In this document: piece by piece, positions 18,563 through 27,342 of the stretch
How positions within the stretch are numbered: the stretch's first letter is position 1
Layout of the letters: the number at the start of each line of letters is the position of its first letter
Source of the DNA: Rhodospirillaceae bacterium
Lineage (GTDB): Bacteria; Pseudomonadota; Alphaproteobacteria; UBA8366
DNA length: 64,000 nt
Reading direction: 5' to 3'
Assembly (NCBI GenBank): GCA_002711555.1
Contig: PARQ01000007.1
Location: 1 to 64,000 of the forward strand
Translations under genes and position numbers: made by a program
The notes under the pieces: model-generated
The model's database searches: none
What the model was told of the DNA's origin: nothing
Seen by the model: only the letters and a program-made list of their open reading frames with translations

Positions 18563-19021
18563 TTACTTTTTTACTGACCAGCGGGCAGATGCTGCGGTGT
18601 CATCCAAGCGCGCCGTAACCCATTTGGCATTTCCGTTCCCCTCTTCGAGCTTCCAGAATGGTGCTTTTGTTTTGAGCCAATCAACAAGAAACTCACAAGC
18701 GGCAAATGCCGATACTCTGTGCTCACTGGCAGCAGCTACCAATACTATTCTATCACCAGGCTTCAAATACCCGTAGCGGTGAATGATCAGACTTGAAGAT
18801 AGGTGCCAGCGCTCCGCCGCCTCAGAATCTATCTTGCTCAATATTTTCTCTGTCATGCCGGGATAATGCTCTAATGTCATTGAATTCACTGACTGAAGAT
18901 CACCAAAATCACGTACCAAACCGATAAAACTAACCAAGCCTCCAACATGGTGCTGTCCGACCGTGAGAGCAGCCAGCTCGGCATTTACGTCAAAGTCATG
19001 TTCTTGGACACGCACTGTCAT
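18563..19021 (-). CDS. moaE: Molybdopterin synthase catalytic subunit
   Basis: The large subunit of MPT synthase, which transfers sulfur from MoaD thiocarboxylate to precursor Z. 152 residues from the ATG at 19021. It shows VGGLVSFIGLVRDFGD, MTLEHYPGMTEK, IIHRYGYLKPGDRIV and LVAAASEHRVSAFAACEFLVDWLKTKAPFWKLE (read in parts), all diagnostic MoaE blocks. A longer frame back to 19177 exists but overlaps moaD completely; the start used has GGAGGA from the end of moaD as its ribosome site. moaD ends two bases before. Confidence 0.94.
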   Translation of the reverse strand: MTVRVQEHDFDVNAELAALTVGQHHVGGLVSFIGLVRDFGDLQSVNSMTLEHYPGMTEKILSKIDSEAAERWHLSSSLIIHRYGYLKPGDRIVLVAAASEHRVSAFAACEFLVDWLKTKAPFWKLEEGNGNAKWVTARLDDTAASARWSVKK

Positions 19022-19022
19022 C

Positions 19023-19274
19023 TTATCCTCCAGTAACTGGGGGGAAAAGTGCGACTTCATCGTCTTCGCTGAGTTTAGCATCAAAGTCGACGAGTTCATG
19101 ATTAATAGCCACCCTGAGTGTAGAGACATCCTCGAATGCCCGGGCGTATTGTGGCCCACGCTCGCGCAGCCAATCAATCAATGTAGCTACATTATTCACC
19201 TCATTAGGAGGGTTAACATACTCCTCTGTAACCCCCGTTTGTTGTCGAACCCATGCAAAATAAAGTAGTTTCAT
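19023..19274 (-). CDS. moaD: Molybdopterin synthase sulfur-carrier subunit
   Basis: A ubiquitin-fold protein of 83 residues ending in Gly-Gly, the residue that is adenylated and thiocarboxylated before it gives its sulfur to MPT. Starts MKLLYFAWVRQQTG and ends VALFPPVTGG, both characteristic. It is encoded between pgsA and moaE with minimal spacing, so uvrC-pgsA-moaD-moaE reads as one minus-strand unit. moaB lies elsewhere in this window (56.2 kb). Confidence 0.94.
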   Translation of the reverse strand: MKLLYFAWVRQQTGVTEEYVNPPNEVNNVATLIDWLRERGPQYARAFEDVSTLRVAINHELVDFDAKLSEDDEVALFPPVTGG

Positions 19275-19289
19275 GTAAAATCACGCATT

Positions 19290-19868
19290 TCAGTGAGAAT
19301 TACTTGAGCCCACGTCTTTCAGGTGCCTTCGAGAAGCGCTTAAATAGTCATATCCAGTAATTAAAGTTAACACAGCAGCACTCCAAAGTCCTGTCTCGCC
19401 AACCAAAATCGTAGGATATGCGGCTGGCCCGGCATCATGAATAATGAGATGCCCAAGCGCAATCATTTGTATCACTGTCTTCCATTTTGCAAGACTTGAA
19501 ACTGGCAGCCGAACCTTTAACTCAGCTAAGTACTCTCGCAGACCAGAAACTAGTATTTCCCTCATCAAAATTACCAAAGCTGCCAACACAACAAAACCGT
19601 CAATCCGATCATCAGCAACAAGCATAAGGGCGACTGCGACGACCAGAAGTTTATCCGCCACAGGATCTAGAAACCGACCGAAATTCGATATTTGATTCAT
19701 TGAACGTGCAATATAGCCGTCAAAGAAATCAGTTATACAAGCCACCGTAAATAATCCCAGCGCAATCCAGCGCAGGACATGCCCCTCTGCATAAAGCAAT
19801 GCTATCAACGGCACGATAACAAAAATGCGCGAGACAGTTAGCAAATTGGGCACATTGGTAAACATCAA
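19290..19868 (-). CDS. pgsA: CDP-diacylglycerol--glycerol-3-phosphate 3-phosphatidyltransferase
   Basis: Membrane enzyme for the committed step to phosphatidylglycerol. 192 residues with several membrane helices and the CDP-alcohol phosphotransferase signature D-x2-DG-x2-AR-x8-G-x3-D-x3-D, visible as DFFDGYIARSM through GRFLDPVADK (about 47-74). The N-terminus MFTNVPNLLTVSRI is typical of PgsA. It is between uvrC and moaD on the minus strand, an order shared by many Alphaproteobacteria. Confidence 0.95.
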   Translation of the reverse strand: MMFTNVPNLLTVSRIFVIVPLIALLYAEGHVLRWIALGLFTVACITDFFDGYIARSMNQISNFGRFLDPVADKLLVVAVALMLVADDRIDGFVVLAALVILMREILVSGLREYLAELKVRLPVSSLAKWKTVIQMIALGHLIIHDAGPAAYPTILVGETGLWSAAVLTLITGYDYLSASRRHLKDVGSSNSH

Positions 19869-19891
19869 AAAATCTCCGACCTCATTCCACT

Positions 19892-21832
19892 TTAAACATC
19901 ATCATGAAAATAGTCATAAATTTTCTTTGCAACATGCGCACTTATACCTTCGACCGCCTCAAGGTCCGACAAACCAGCTTCCGAAACACCCCTGGCAGAT
20001 CCGAAACGCATCAAAAGTGCTTTTTTCCGTTTTGCCCCAATACCAACGATTTCATCTAGTGGGGACATTACAATAGTATTTTTGCGTCGAGTCCGGTGGG
20101 CGCCAATGGCAAAACGATGAGCTTCATCACGAAGTCTTTGGAGGTAATGCAACAATGGATCGCGAGACGGCATGATAAATGATTTTTTTCCAGGCATGTG
20201 AAGTTGTTCTCGTCCAGCATGTCGATCAGGTCCTTTCGAAATTGCAAGAAGAGCCACATCCCGAATGCCCAAGTCGCCGAGAACTTCTTTCGCAACTGAC
20301 AATTGACCCTTCCCCCCATCTAAAATAACTAAATCAGGCCACTGCCCTGATCGTCTTCCTGGGTCATCTTTTAAGACACGAGCAAACCGACGCTTCAGTA
20401 CCTCTCGCATCATTTCATAATCATCTCCACCACGACTTCTTTTTGAACGGCTTGTGGCAGCATTTTCTGAACGAATATTAAATTTGCGGTATGCATTTTT
20501 GACAAATCCAGACGGACCAGCTACGACCATGCCACCAACGGCATTATCACCTTGTATGTGACTATTATCGTATATCTCTACTCTATCTAGCCGTCCTTCC
20601 AACTCAAGTCTCTGCGCTAATTCTTCAAGAAGCCTGATTTGTGATTCTTGCTCAGCTAAACGCCTAGCAAGTGCACTACAAGCGTTTGTAAACGCATGCT
20701 CAACAAGTTTCTTTCTCCTTCCTCGGCTTGCAGTCCGGATACAGACCTTGTAGCCGGCTCTCAAAGAAATTGCCTCACCAATCAATTGTTGCTCTGGCAC
20801 TTCAATACTAAGTAAAACCGACTTAGGTGCCGGACTTCGTTCATAAAATTGTCCCAAGAATGCGGCCAAGACGCTATCTGGTCCATCATCACGGTCGTGA
20901 CTTGGGAAATATGCCCTATTACCATAATTGCGACCACCTCGGAAAAAGAATACTTGTATGCAACAATGTCCACTTTCCTGCGCAACTGCGATTACATCGA
21001 CGTCACCGAACCCGGAAATATTTATATCTTGATGAGCCTGAACCCGGGTCAGAGCACGAATTCGGTCACGAATTTGAGCGGCCCTCTCGAAATCACAAGC
21101 ATCGCTTGCCGCCTGCATTCGCTCACCTAGGGCTTGCTGAACGCGATGCGAACGCCCAGACAGAAAATCATGAGCCTGTTCAACTAACGCTGCGTATTCC
21201 TTTTTAGTAATTTTGCCAACACAAGGTGCAGCACAACGCTTAATTTGATACTGAAGACATGGTCTAGTTCGCGTGGAGAAAATATGATCCGAACAATTAC
21301 GTAATAAAAACGCACGTTGAAGCGTTGAAATTGTCCTGTTGACAGCACCTGCAGAAGCAAACGGGCCAAAATACCGGCCAGTCCTGTGTTTCTGCTCTTT
21401 TCGGGCCCCACGATGCTTAACTACCCGCGCAAAATCATGCCCACCAGTTATCATAATATATGGAAAAGACTTGTCATCCTTGAGTAGTACATTGTAACGC
21501 GGCCTCAATTTTTTTATCAGATTGGATTCTAATAATAACGCCTCAGCTTCGGTATGTGTCGTGATGAATTCCATTGAGACAGTTAGAGCAACCATACGCT
21601 GAATTCTTGTGGGCATGCGCATAGGTTTAGTGTAGGCCGCCACTCGCTTTTTTAGGTTACGGGCCTTACCCACATAGAGCGCGTCACCGTTTGGGTCCTG
21701 CATACGATAAACACCAGGCTTTCCTGGCAATGTTGCTAAGTTTGCTTTAATTACCTCAACACCGCGCGCTAGATTGCTAGATCGTCCCGCAACTATTTTT
21801 TGTTGTTGCATTTTTATTTTGCTAGTGCTCAT
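19892..21832 (-). CDS. uvrC: Excinuclease ABC subunit C
   Basis: The dual nuclease of nucleotide excision repair, making the 3' and 5' incisions around a lesion held by UvrB. The 646-residue protein has the GIY-YIG domain (GKPGVYRMQDPNGDALYVGK, about 37-56), a UvrB-interacting UVR helix pair near 240-275 (FERAAQIRDRIRAL), the RNase H-like endonuclease region with YDNSHIQG and VILDGGKGQL, and C-terminal helix-hairpin-helix motifs (IVGIGAKRKKALL, EAVEGIS). A GGAGG ribosome site lies right before the ATG. uvrB is 3 kb away, beyond two enolase-family genes. Confidence 0.97.
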   Translation of the reverse strand: MSTSKIKMQQQKIVAGRSSNLARGVEVIKANLATLPGKPGVYRMQDPNGDALYVGKARNLKKRVAAYTKPMRMPTRIQRMVALTVSMEFITTHTEAEALLLESNLIKKLRPRYNVLLKDDKSFPYIMITGGHDFARVVKHRGARKEQKHRTGRYFGPFASAGAVNRTISTLQRAFLLRNCSDHIFSTRTRPCLQYQIKRCAAPCVGKITKKEYAALVEQAHDFLSGRSHRVQQALGERMQAASDACDFERAAQIRDRIRALTRVQAHQDINISGFGDVDVIAVAQESGHCCIQVFFFRGGRNYGNRAYFPSHDRDDGPDSVLAAFLGQFYERSPAPKSVLLSIEVPEQQLIGEAISLRAGYKVCIRTASRGRRKKLVEHAFTNACSALARRLAEQESQIRLLEELAQRLELEGRLDRVEIYDNSHIQGDNAVGGMVVAGPSGFVKNAYRKFNIRSENAATSRSKRSRGGDDYEMMREVLKRRFARVLKDDPGRRSGQWPDLVILDGGKGQLSVAKEVLGDLGIRDVALLAISKGPDRHAGREQLHMPGKKSFIMPSRDPLLHYLQRLRDEAHRFAIGAHRTRRKNTIVMSPLDEIVGIGAKRKKALLMRFGSARGVSEAGLSDLEAVEGISAHVAKKIYDYFHDDV

Positions 21833-22485
21833 TCCTCCGGCTTTCCGTCGTGTTTCGAACCAGTTTTAAGGCGGCCGCAGTTAAAAGTTTTAGTCAGCCT
21901 ATTTTGACCCTAGCAACTTGGTGGTGCGACCAATGCACGCGCTTTTTTCATTCCCACCTGTTATGTGGATAACTCTGTTGAAATCCTGTCGTCAACTAGG
22001 TCAAGCAGTGAAATCCTCTGTAGACTGTTTTTTTGCATAAAATTTAGGCAATTATTATAAGGCATTGTTTTATATTGATAAAAGACATTGTTGAAATAAT
22101 ATATTTGTTAATACTCAATTGAAAAAAAATAAACACCGTGAGTCGTTGTTAATAAAAGGTGCTGTGTACAACTTCCGACATAAAACTGAGCCGAAAAAGC
22201 CTTTCATTGATAGGGACTTGTACAATCATATAGTTGGACCGCCTAAAAATTGAGCCCGAAGAGCCGATGTTTTTGAATAGATCCTACTAAGAGTCCCTCA
22301 AATATATAATTACGACTGAGCAGCTTTTTTATAAGTATCAAGTATACTTTTGACTGCAAAATAAATTCTCCTACTTGAAGGCTTGAATACCACTTGCAGC
22401 CTAAGCATCAATATTACAGCCTGCCATTCGTCAAGACATATTAATTTGCAAATCTATACTTCATTTTAGCTTGAAAACCTTCATT
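21833..22485. other. 653-bp AT-rich gene-free stretch
   Basis: No credible reading frame was found between uvrC and the first enolase-family gene. The stretch is AT-rich, especially 22030-22150, and contains one exact DnaA-box consensus on the minus strand (TGTGGATAA at 21964-21972, the complement of TTATCCACA) and near matches at 22163-22171 and 22218-22226. It must also hold the uvrC promoter. No hairpin with a U-tract was seen. A cluster of DnaA boxes would be needed before calling an origin; the single exact one may be chance. Confidence 0.5.
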
Positions 22486-23643
22486 TCAATTATCAAGAGA
22501 AACCGACTTGACATATTCAAAATCAATCTCGAATCCAAAACCCGACTTTTCATTCAAATGTACCATGCCATCTGGCATGGCTTGGGCACATTCTGAATAG
22601 AGACCATGTTGAATTGGATGACGGTCATGCCCTCCATGAGATTCTACGCCGAATGCGGCTTCTCCGAATGCAGAAACCAAGTGTGCGTGAATTTGCGGAG
22701 CCGTATGTGGCGCTATTATAACGCCATTCTGCTCCGCATAATGCGCTATCCTCAAAGATTCGGTAAACCCAGCGTAGCGGGTGGAGTCAAACTGAATAAA
22801 TCCTAGTGCTCCACTATCTATAAAGTCGCGTACGGTAAATCTACTCCATTCACGCTCTCCATGCGCTAAGGGTATTGGTGACGCCTCAGCCAACCTTGCG
22901 TAGTCAGCCGGTTGAAGGTACCAGAGCAATGGCTCTTCTAACCAATAAATATCAAATGGCTCCACCGCTCTCGCAAATGCAATGCAATCTTGGACATTAT
23001 ACGGTGCATTCATGTCGAGCATTAGTTTAGTTCGAGGCCCTATAACCTCACGTACTGCACGAATTCGTTCCAGTTCCCTTTTTATCCCTAAAGCACCGGT
23101 CTTGAGTTTTACTGCACGATATCCTTTCTCCACAAATCCGGCGAACTCTTCTGCACAAGCCTCTAAAGGCTCTCCTTCAACATAGTATCCGCCAGTGGAA
23201 TATGTGAATACCTTTGTGCTGGTACCTCCCAGCAACTTGTAAACTGGTTGATTTGCGACTTTACCTTTTATGTCCCACAACGCGATGTCTATACCTCCAA
23301 TCGCCGCCATTGCCTGTGGCCGCTGCTCTCGGGGAAGTGGTGCTGGCAACCCATCCCATGAGCCAAGACCTCCAGGCCTTGGTGAGGTTGCAGAAAAAAG
23401 CTTCTCCCAAATCTCGATATGCCCAAGTGGATCCATACCCAGAATACATTCGTTAAACTGCCGAGCTAATTTGCAGATCACATGTTGAGGTCCTCCTTGC
23501 ACTTCACCGTAACCAACAATGCCTTCATCAGTATGCACTTCAAAAAGTGTCAATGCCGCCGATTCGCTTATCTCATGCGCAGTCCAACTCGCCTGTTTTA
23601 GATCAACTTTCATTGGGTGTGTTATAACTTCAGTGATTTTCAT
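22486..23643 (-). CDS. Mandelate racemase-subgroup enolase family protein (paralogue A)
   Basis: A 385-residue enolase-superfamily acid-sugar or hydroxy-acid enzyme of the mandelate racemase subgroup. All the chemistry is present: K179-L-K181 (KxK base), metal ligands D210, E236/E237 and the HGERE segment (E263/E265), and the opposite base H313 (PHTAP) paired with D286 (QFDSTR). Such enzymes abstract a proton alpha to a carboxylate; the substrate cannot be read off, though dehydration of a sugar acid is plausible. The ATG at 23643 replaces an upstream start that overlaps the neighbouring gene. Tandem duplicate of the gene at 23664. Confidence 0.85.
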   Translation of the reverse strand: MKITEVITHPMKVDLKQASWTAHEISESAALTLFEVHTDEGIVGYGEVQGGPQHVICKLARQFNECILGMDPLGHIEIWEKLFSATSPRPGGLGSWDGLPAPLPREQRPQAMAAIGGIDIALWDIKGKVANQPVYKLLGGTSTKVFTYSTGGYYVEGEPLEACAEEFAGFVEKGYRAVKLKTGALGIKRELERIRAVREVIGPRTKLMLDMNAPYNVQDCIAFARAVEPFDIYWLEEPLLWYLQPADYARLAEASPIPLAHGEREWSRFTVRDFIDSGALGFIQFDSTRYAGFTESLRIAHYAEQNGVIIAPHTAPQIHAHLVSAFGEAAFGVESHGGHDRHPIQHGLYSECAQAMPDGMVHLNEKSGFGFEIDFEYVKSVSLDN

Positions 23644-23663
23644 GCCGACTACCCCGCATTTAC

Positions 23664-24812
23664 TTACGCTGCGATTGATTTCGCAAAGGCCCAATCGAAT
23701 TCAATGCCCAGACCAGGTAAGTCATTTAAATGGACATATGAGTCCACCACATCTGCTCGTTCCCTAAAAAGATAGTGCCATACAGGATCTCGTTCGGGAT
23801 CTCCATGTGTCTCCAACATGAATGAGGCTGATGGAAATGCAGCAACCACATGAGCATGTAGCTCAGCGGCGTGATGAGGAACTATATAAACCCCATATTG
23901 TTCACAGATTTGGGCTATTCTCAAAATTTCAGTCAAACCTGAATGACGAGTTGAGTCAAACTGTACAAACGTTACACCTCCGCCATCAACAAAGTCACGA
24001 ATTGTAAATCGTGTCATCTCACGTTCTCCATGGGCTAGTTTAATGGGAACAGAGGTTGCAAGCTTCTTATAATCGCGAGGCTGAAGATACCAATGGAGGG
24101 GCTCCTCAATCCAAGTTATGTTATTTTCAGCAACGCGGTTTCCAAACTCAATGCAGGTGCGCAAATCATAGCACGCATTCATATCAAGCATAAGCTGAAC
24201 ATTCGGGCCAATAACATCGCGCACAGCAGCGATTCGCTCTAGGTCATCTTGCATCGTTTCGAAACCCATTTTGCACTTTACTGCTTTATAACCTTTGGCA
24301 ATGAAGCCAGAAAATTCATCGACAACTGAGAGCATTTCTCGTCCCTCTCTGAAATAACCACCAGTGGAATAGCTAAGAATAGGGGATTTTGACCCGCCAA
24401 GTATCTTCCAGACGGGCATGCCTGCTTCCTTACCTTTGATATCCCACAGAGCGATATCTATTGCAGCTATTGCGGCCGTTATTTGTGGACGAGCTAAGCG
24501 CGGTAAAGGATCCGGTAAGCCATCTTCTTGGTACGGCGCACGCGGTCGAGGGCAGGTTAAGCTAAAGAGGTATTCCCAGATGGTCGTTGATTCAAGAGGA
24601 TCCCAACCTTTAATTAATTCAATAAATTGTTCGATAAAATTACAAATATCCTTTTGGGGTGTCCCCTGAATTTTCGAGTAACCAGTAATGCCCTGATCTG
24701 TTTCAATCTCAGTGATTATCGCGCGCACTCCGTTGCTTGACTCTTGAGCTGTCCAATACGGTTCTTTTATTGGGGCAAATAGGGGATAAGTCTTAACTTT
24801 GGTAATTTTCAT
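23664..24812 (-). CDS. Mandelate racemase-subgroup enolase family protein (paralogue B)
   Basis: A 382-residue paralogue of the neighbour; residues line up without gaps over the first ~310 positions. The same active site occurs at the same positions: K179-C-K181, D210, EEP near 236, HGERE near 261, QFDSTR near 285, and the catalytic His in PHHAAELHAH near 313. The position between the lysines is Cys here and Leu in A, one of few differences in the active-site barrel. The ATG at 24812 has GGGAGG five bases upstream. Order on the strand: uvrB, B, A. Substrate unknown. Confidence 0.85.
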   Translation of the reverse strand: MKITKVKTYPLFAPIKEPYWTAQESSNGVRAIITEIETDQGITGYSKIQGTPQKDICNFIEQFIELIKGWDPLESTTIWEYLFSLTCPRPRAPYQEDGLPDPLPRLARPQITAAIAAIDIALWDIKGKEAGMPVWKILGGSKSPILSYSTGGYFREGREMLSVVDEFSGFIAKGYKAVKCKMGFETMQDDLERIAAVRDVIGPNVQLMLDMNACYDLRTCIEFGNRVAENNITWIEEPLHWYLQPRDYKKLATSVPIKLAHGEREMTRFTIRDFVDGGGVTFVQFDSTRHSGLTEILRIAQICEQYGVYIVPHHAAELHAHVVAAFPSASFMLETHGDPERDPVWHYLFRERADVVDSYVHLNDLPGLGIEFDWAFAKSIAA

Positions 24813-24935
24813 GTTGGCCTCCCATGGGTTTGATGTCGAATATAACGACCTAGGTCCCCACACACGAGGTCATTAATTAGCAATGCCCAATATCTGAAAC
24901 CGTTACAATTGATAACTTCCGTGCGATAGCTGGTC

Positions 24936-27140
24936 TTACGAAGCACGAGAAGAATAGTTACGCCCTTTTCTTGGGCCCTTTCGGCCTTTGGGCAAAATAT
25001 CGCGCGAGATAGATTTAATTTCAGCAGCAATATTAGGGTCTATAGGCAGTGTATCGGCTGGCATATCGAGATCATAAGCCTCAAGCCTTGAGATCTCATC
25101 CCGCAGCTGGGCCGCCTTTTCAAATTCCAGTTCCGCCGCAAAAGCTCGCATTCTATTCTCAAGTTCGCTGATGTAGCCTTTTAAATCCATCCCGATCAGG
25201 TGAGCATATTCTGGATCGCCTGTATCTACAGTCAGGTGATCTTTTTCATAAACACTGTCAAGAATATCGCCGATTTCTTTGCGCACACTCTCTGGTGTAA
25301 TACCATGTTTTTTATTATATGCTTCTTGCTTCTTACGGCGCCGGTTTGTTTCACTAATAGCAGACTCTAGAGAATTAGTAATGGTATCAGCATATAGGAT
25401 TACACGGCCATCAATATTGCGAGCTGCACGACCAATTGTCTGCACAAGTGACGTACGAGATCTTAAAAAACCCTCCTTATCTGCGTCCAGAATTGCGACC
25501 AGCGCGCATTCTGGAATGTCTAAACCTTCGCGCAAAAGGTTTATACCAATAAGTATATCAAAAATTCCGAGCCGAAGGTCACGGATAATCTCGATCCTCT
25601 CAAGGGTATCAACATCGGAATGAAGATATCTAACTTTGAGGCCTGCTTCGGTCATATAGTCAGTAAGATCTTCTGCCATTCTTTTTGTTAGCGTAGTTAC
25701 CAAGACACGCTGATTTCGTTCAGAGCAACCTCTGCATTCAGCAAGTAAATCATCAACCTGGGTCTGAATAGGGCGAACAATGCAGACTGGATCAATCAAA
25801 CCGGTCGGCCGCACAACCTGTTCGATTATTACACCATCCGTACGCTCCAATTCCCACGGGCTAGGGGTAGCCGACACAAAAATTGTTTGGGGTCGCATAG
25901 CGTCCCATTCCTCAAATTTTAAAGGGCGATTATCAACGCAAGAAGGTAAGCGAAATCCATATTCAGCAAGGGTAGATTTTCGATTATAATCGCCACGAAA
26001 CATTCCCCCTACTTGGGGCACTGTGACATGACACTCATCTACAAATAATACTGCATTGTCAGGTATATACTCAAAAAGTGTTGGGGGAGGCTCACCTGGT
26101 TTTCTACCTGTCAAATAACGCGAATAATTTTCAATGCCGGCACAAGAACCCGTTGCTTCGATCATTTCAAGATCAAAGATTGTTCGCTGCTCGAGTCTTT
26201 GTGCTTCTAAAAGCTTTGATAATCTGTGTAGTTGATCAAGGCGGCCCTGAAGCTCGTTTTTGATACCCTTCATGGCTTGGCCCAGGGTAGGCTTTGGTGT
26301 CACGTAATGGCTGTTTGCATAAATTCGAACTTTTTCTAAGGCATTAATCTTCTCTCCGGTGAGCGGGTCAAATTCGTGAATAGTTTCTATTTCATCACCA
26401 AAAAAACCAACTCGCCAAGCACGGTCCTCATAGTGAGCCGGAAAAATCTCAACCGTATCACCTCTAACACGAAAGGTGCCTCTGTGAAAATTTCCATCAT
26501 TACGACGGTATTGTAGTGCCACAAATTCTTTCAACAAGTCCCGAGGATTAATACGTTGGCTAACTTCCAATGATACGACCATCTCCGAATAGCTCTCTAC
26601 AGAGCCGATGCCGTAAATACATGATACAGATGCAACTATGATTACATCATCACGCTCCAAAAGAGCACGTGTTGCAGCGTGGCGCATACGATCAATTTGT
26701 TCATTGATCGATGCATCTTTCTCAATGTATGTATCCGAACGTGGGACATATGCTTCCGGCTGATAGTAATCATAATAGGAGACAAAATATTCAACCGCAT
26801 TATCAGGAAAAAATGCTTTCATCTCACCATAAAGTTGAGCTGCCAGCGTCTTATTTGGCGCCAACATTATGGCAGGCCGCTGTAACTCCTGTATTACTTG
26901 TGCAACGGTAAAGGTTTTCCCCGAGCCGGTTACACCAAGCAAAACTTGATCACGCTCACCTGCCCTCAAACCAGATGCTAATTCGTTAATCGCGCGCGGC
27001 TGATCACCAGCAGGCTCGAAATCACTCTTCAACGCAAATGGAATGCCGCCTTCGGACAACGGACGTTCGTAACGTTTCTCTGGGTGCCACGAGACCAAAA
27101 AATCATCAGATTTTATTATATTCTCAGTATCTTTTCCCAT
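24936..27140 (-). CDS. uvrB: Excinuclease ABC subunit B
   Basis: The damage-verifying helicase-like core of nucleotide excision repair. 734 residues with Walker A GVTGSGKT (about 69-76), the beta-hairpin region [20 protein letters not shown] (about 117-136), motif III-VI blocks ([33 protein letters not shown]) and a C-terminal UVR domain (about 650-690) that contacts UvrC. Motif II reads DECH rather than the usual DESH, a conservative change. An N-terminal extension of about 35 residues precedes the core. It is followed by the enolase pair. Confidence 0.97.
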   Translation of the reverse strand: MGKDTENIIKSDDFLVSWHPEKRYERPLSEGGIPFALKSDFEPAGDQPRAINELASGLRAGERDQVLLGVTGSGKTFTVAQVIQELQRPAIMLAPNKTLAAQLYGEMKAFFPDNAVEYFVSYYDYYQPEAYVPRSDTYIEKDASINEQIDRMRHAATRALLERDDVIIVASVSCIYGIGSVESYSEMVVSLEVSQRINPRDLLKEFVALQYRRNDGNFHRGTFRVRGDTVEIFPAHYEDRAWRVGFFGDEIETIHEFDPLTGEKINALEKVRIYANSHYVTPKPTLGQAMKGIKNELQGRLDQLHRLSKLLEAQRLEQRTIFDLEMIEATGSCAGIENYSRYLTGRKPGEPPPTLFEYIPDNAVLFVDECHVTVPQVGGMFRGDYNRKSTLAEYGFRLPSCVDNRPLKFEEWDAMRPQTIFVSATPSPWELERTDGVIIEQVVRPTGLIDPVCIVRPIQTQVDDLLAECRGCSERNQRVLVTTLTKRMAEDLTDYMTEAGLKVRYLHSDVDTLERIEIIRDLRLGIFDILIGINLLREGLDIPECALVAILDADKEGFLRSRTSLVQTIGRAARNIDGRVILYADTITNSLESAISETNRRRKKQEAYNKKHGITPESVRKEIGDILDSVYEKDHLTVDTGDPEYAHLIGMDLKGYISELENRMRAFAAELEFEKAAQLRDEISRLEAYDLDMPADTLPIDPNIAAEIKSISRDILPKGRKGPRKGRNYSSRAS

Positions 27141-27342
27141 CCCAATTCCATAAGGCCATTAACAAAATAGATTTCCATTCTCAATATTTTTACCGATAAA
27201 AGTTAAAATATCGTTCACAATCACAACCACAAATTAATGACTGTACCAAAAGAGTTCGATCTTTTTTTCCCAGTCTCAAGTGGCAACCGCACTACCACAA
27301 TTCTTGAGTGCCACACTGAGCGTGGCGAATATGAGCATCAGC

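Noticed and set aside
18563..19177. Longer moaE start at 19177
   Set aside because: It would cover moaD entirely in another frame; the ATG at 19021 has the moaD-terminal GGAGGA as ribosome site and matches family N-termini.
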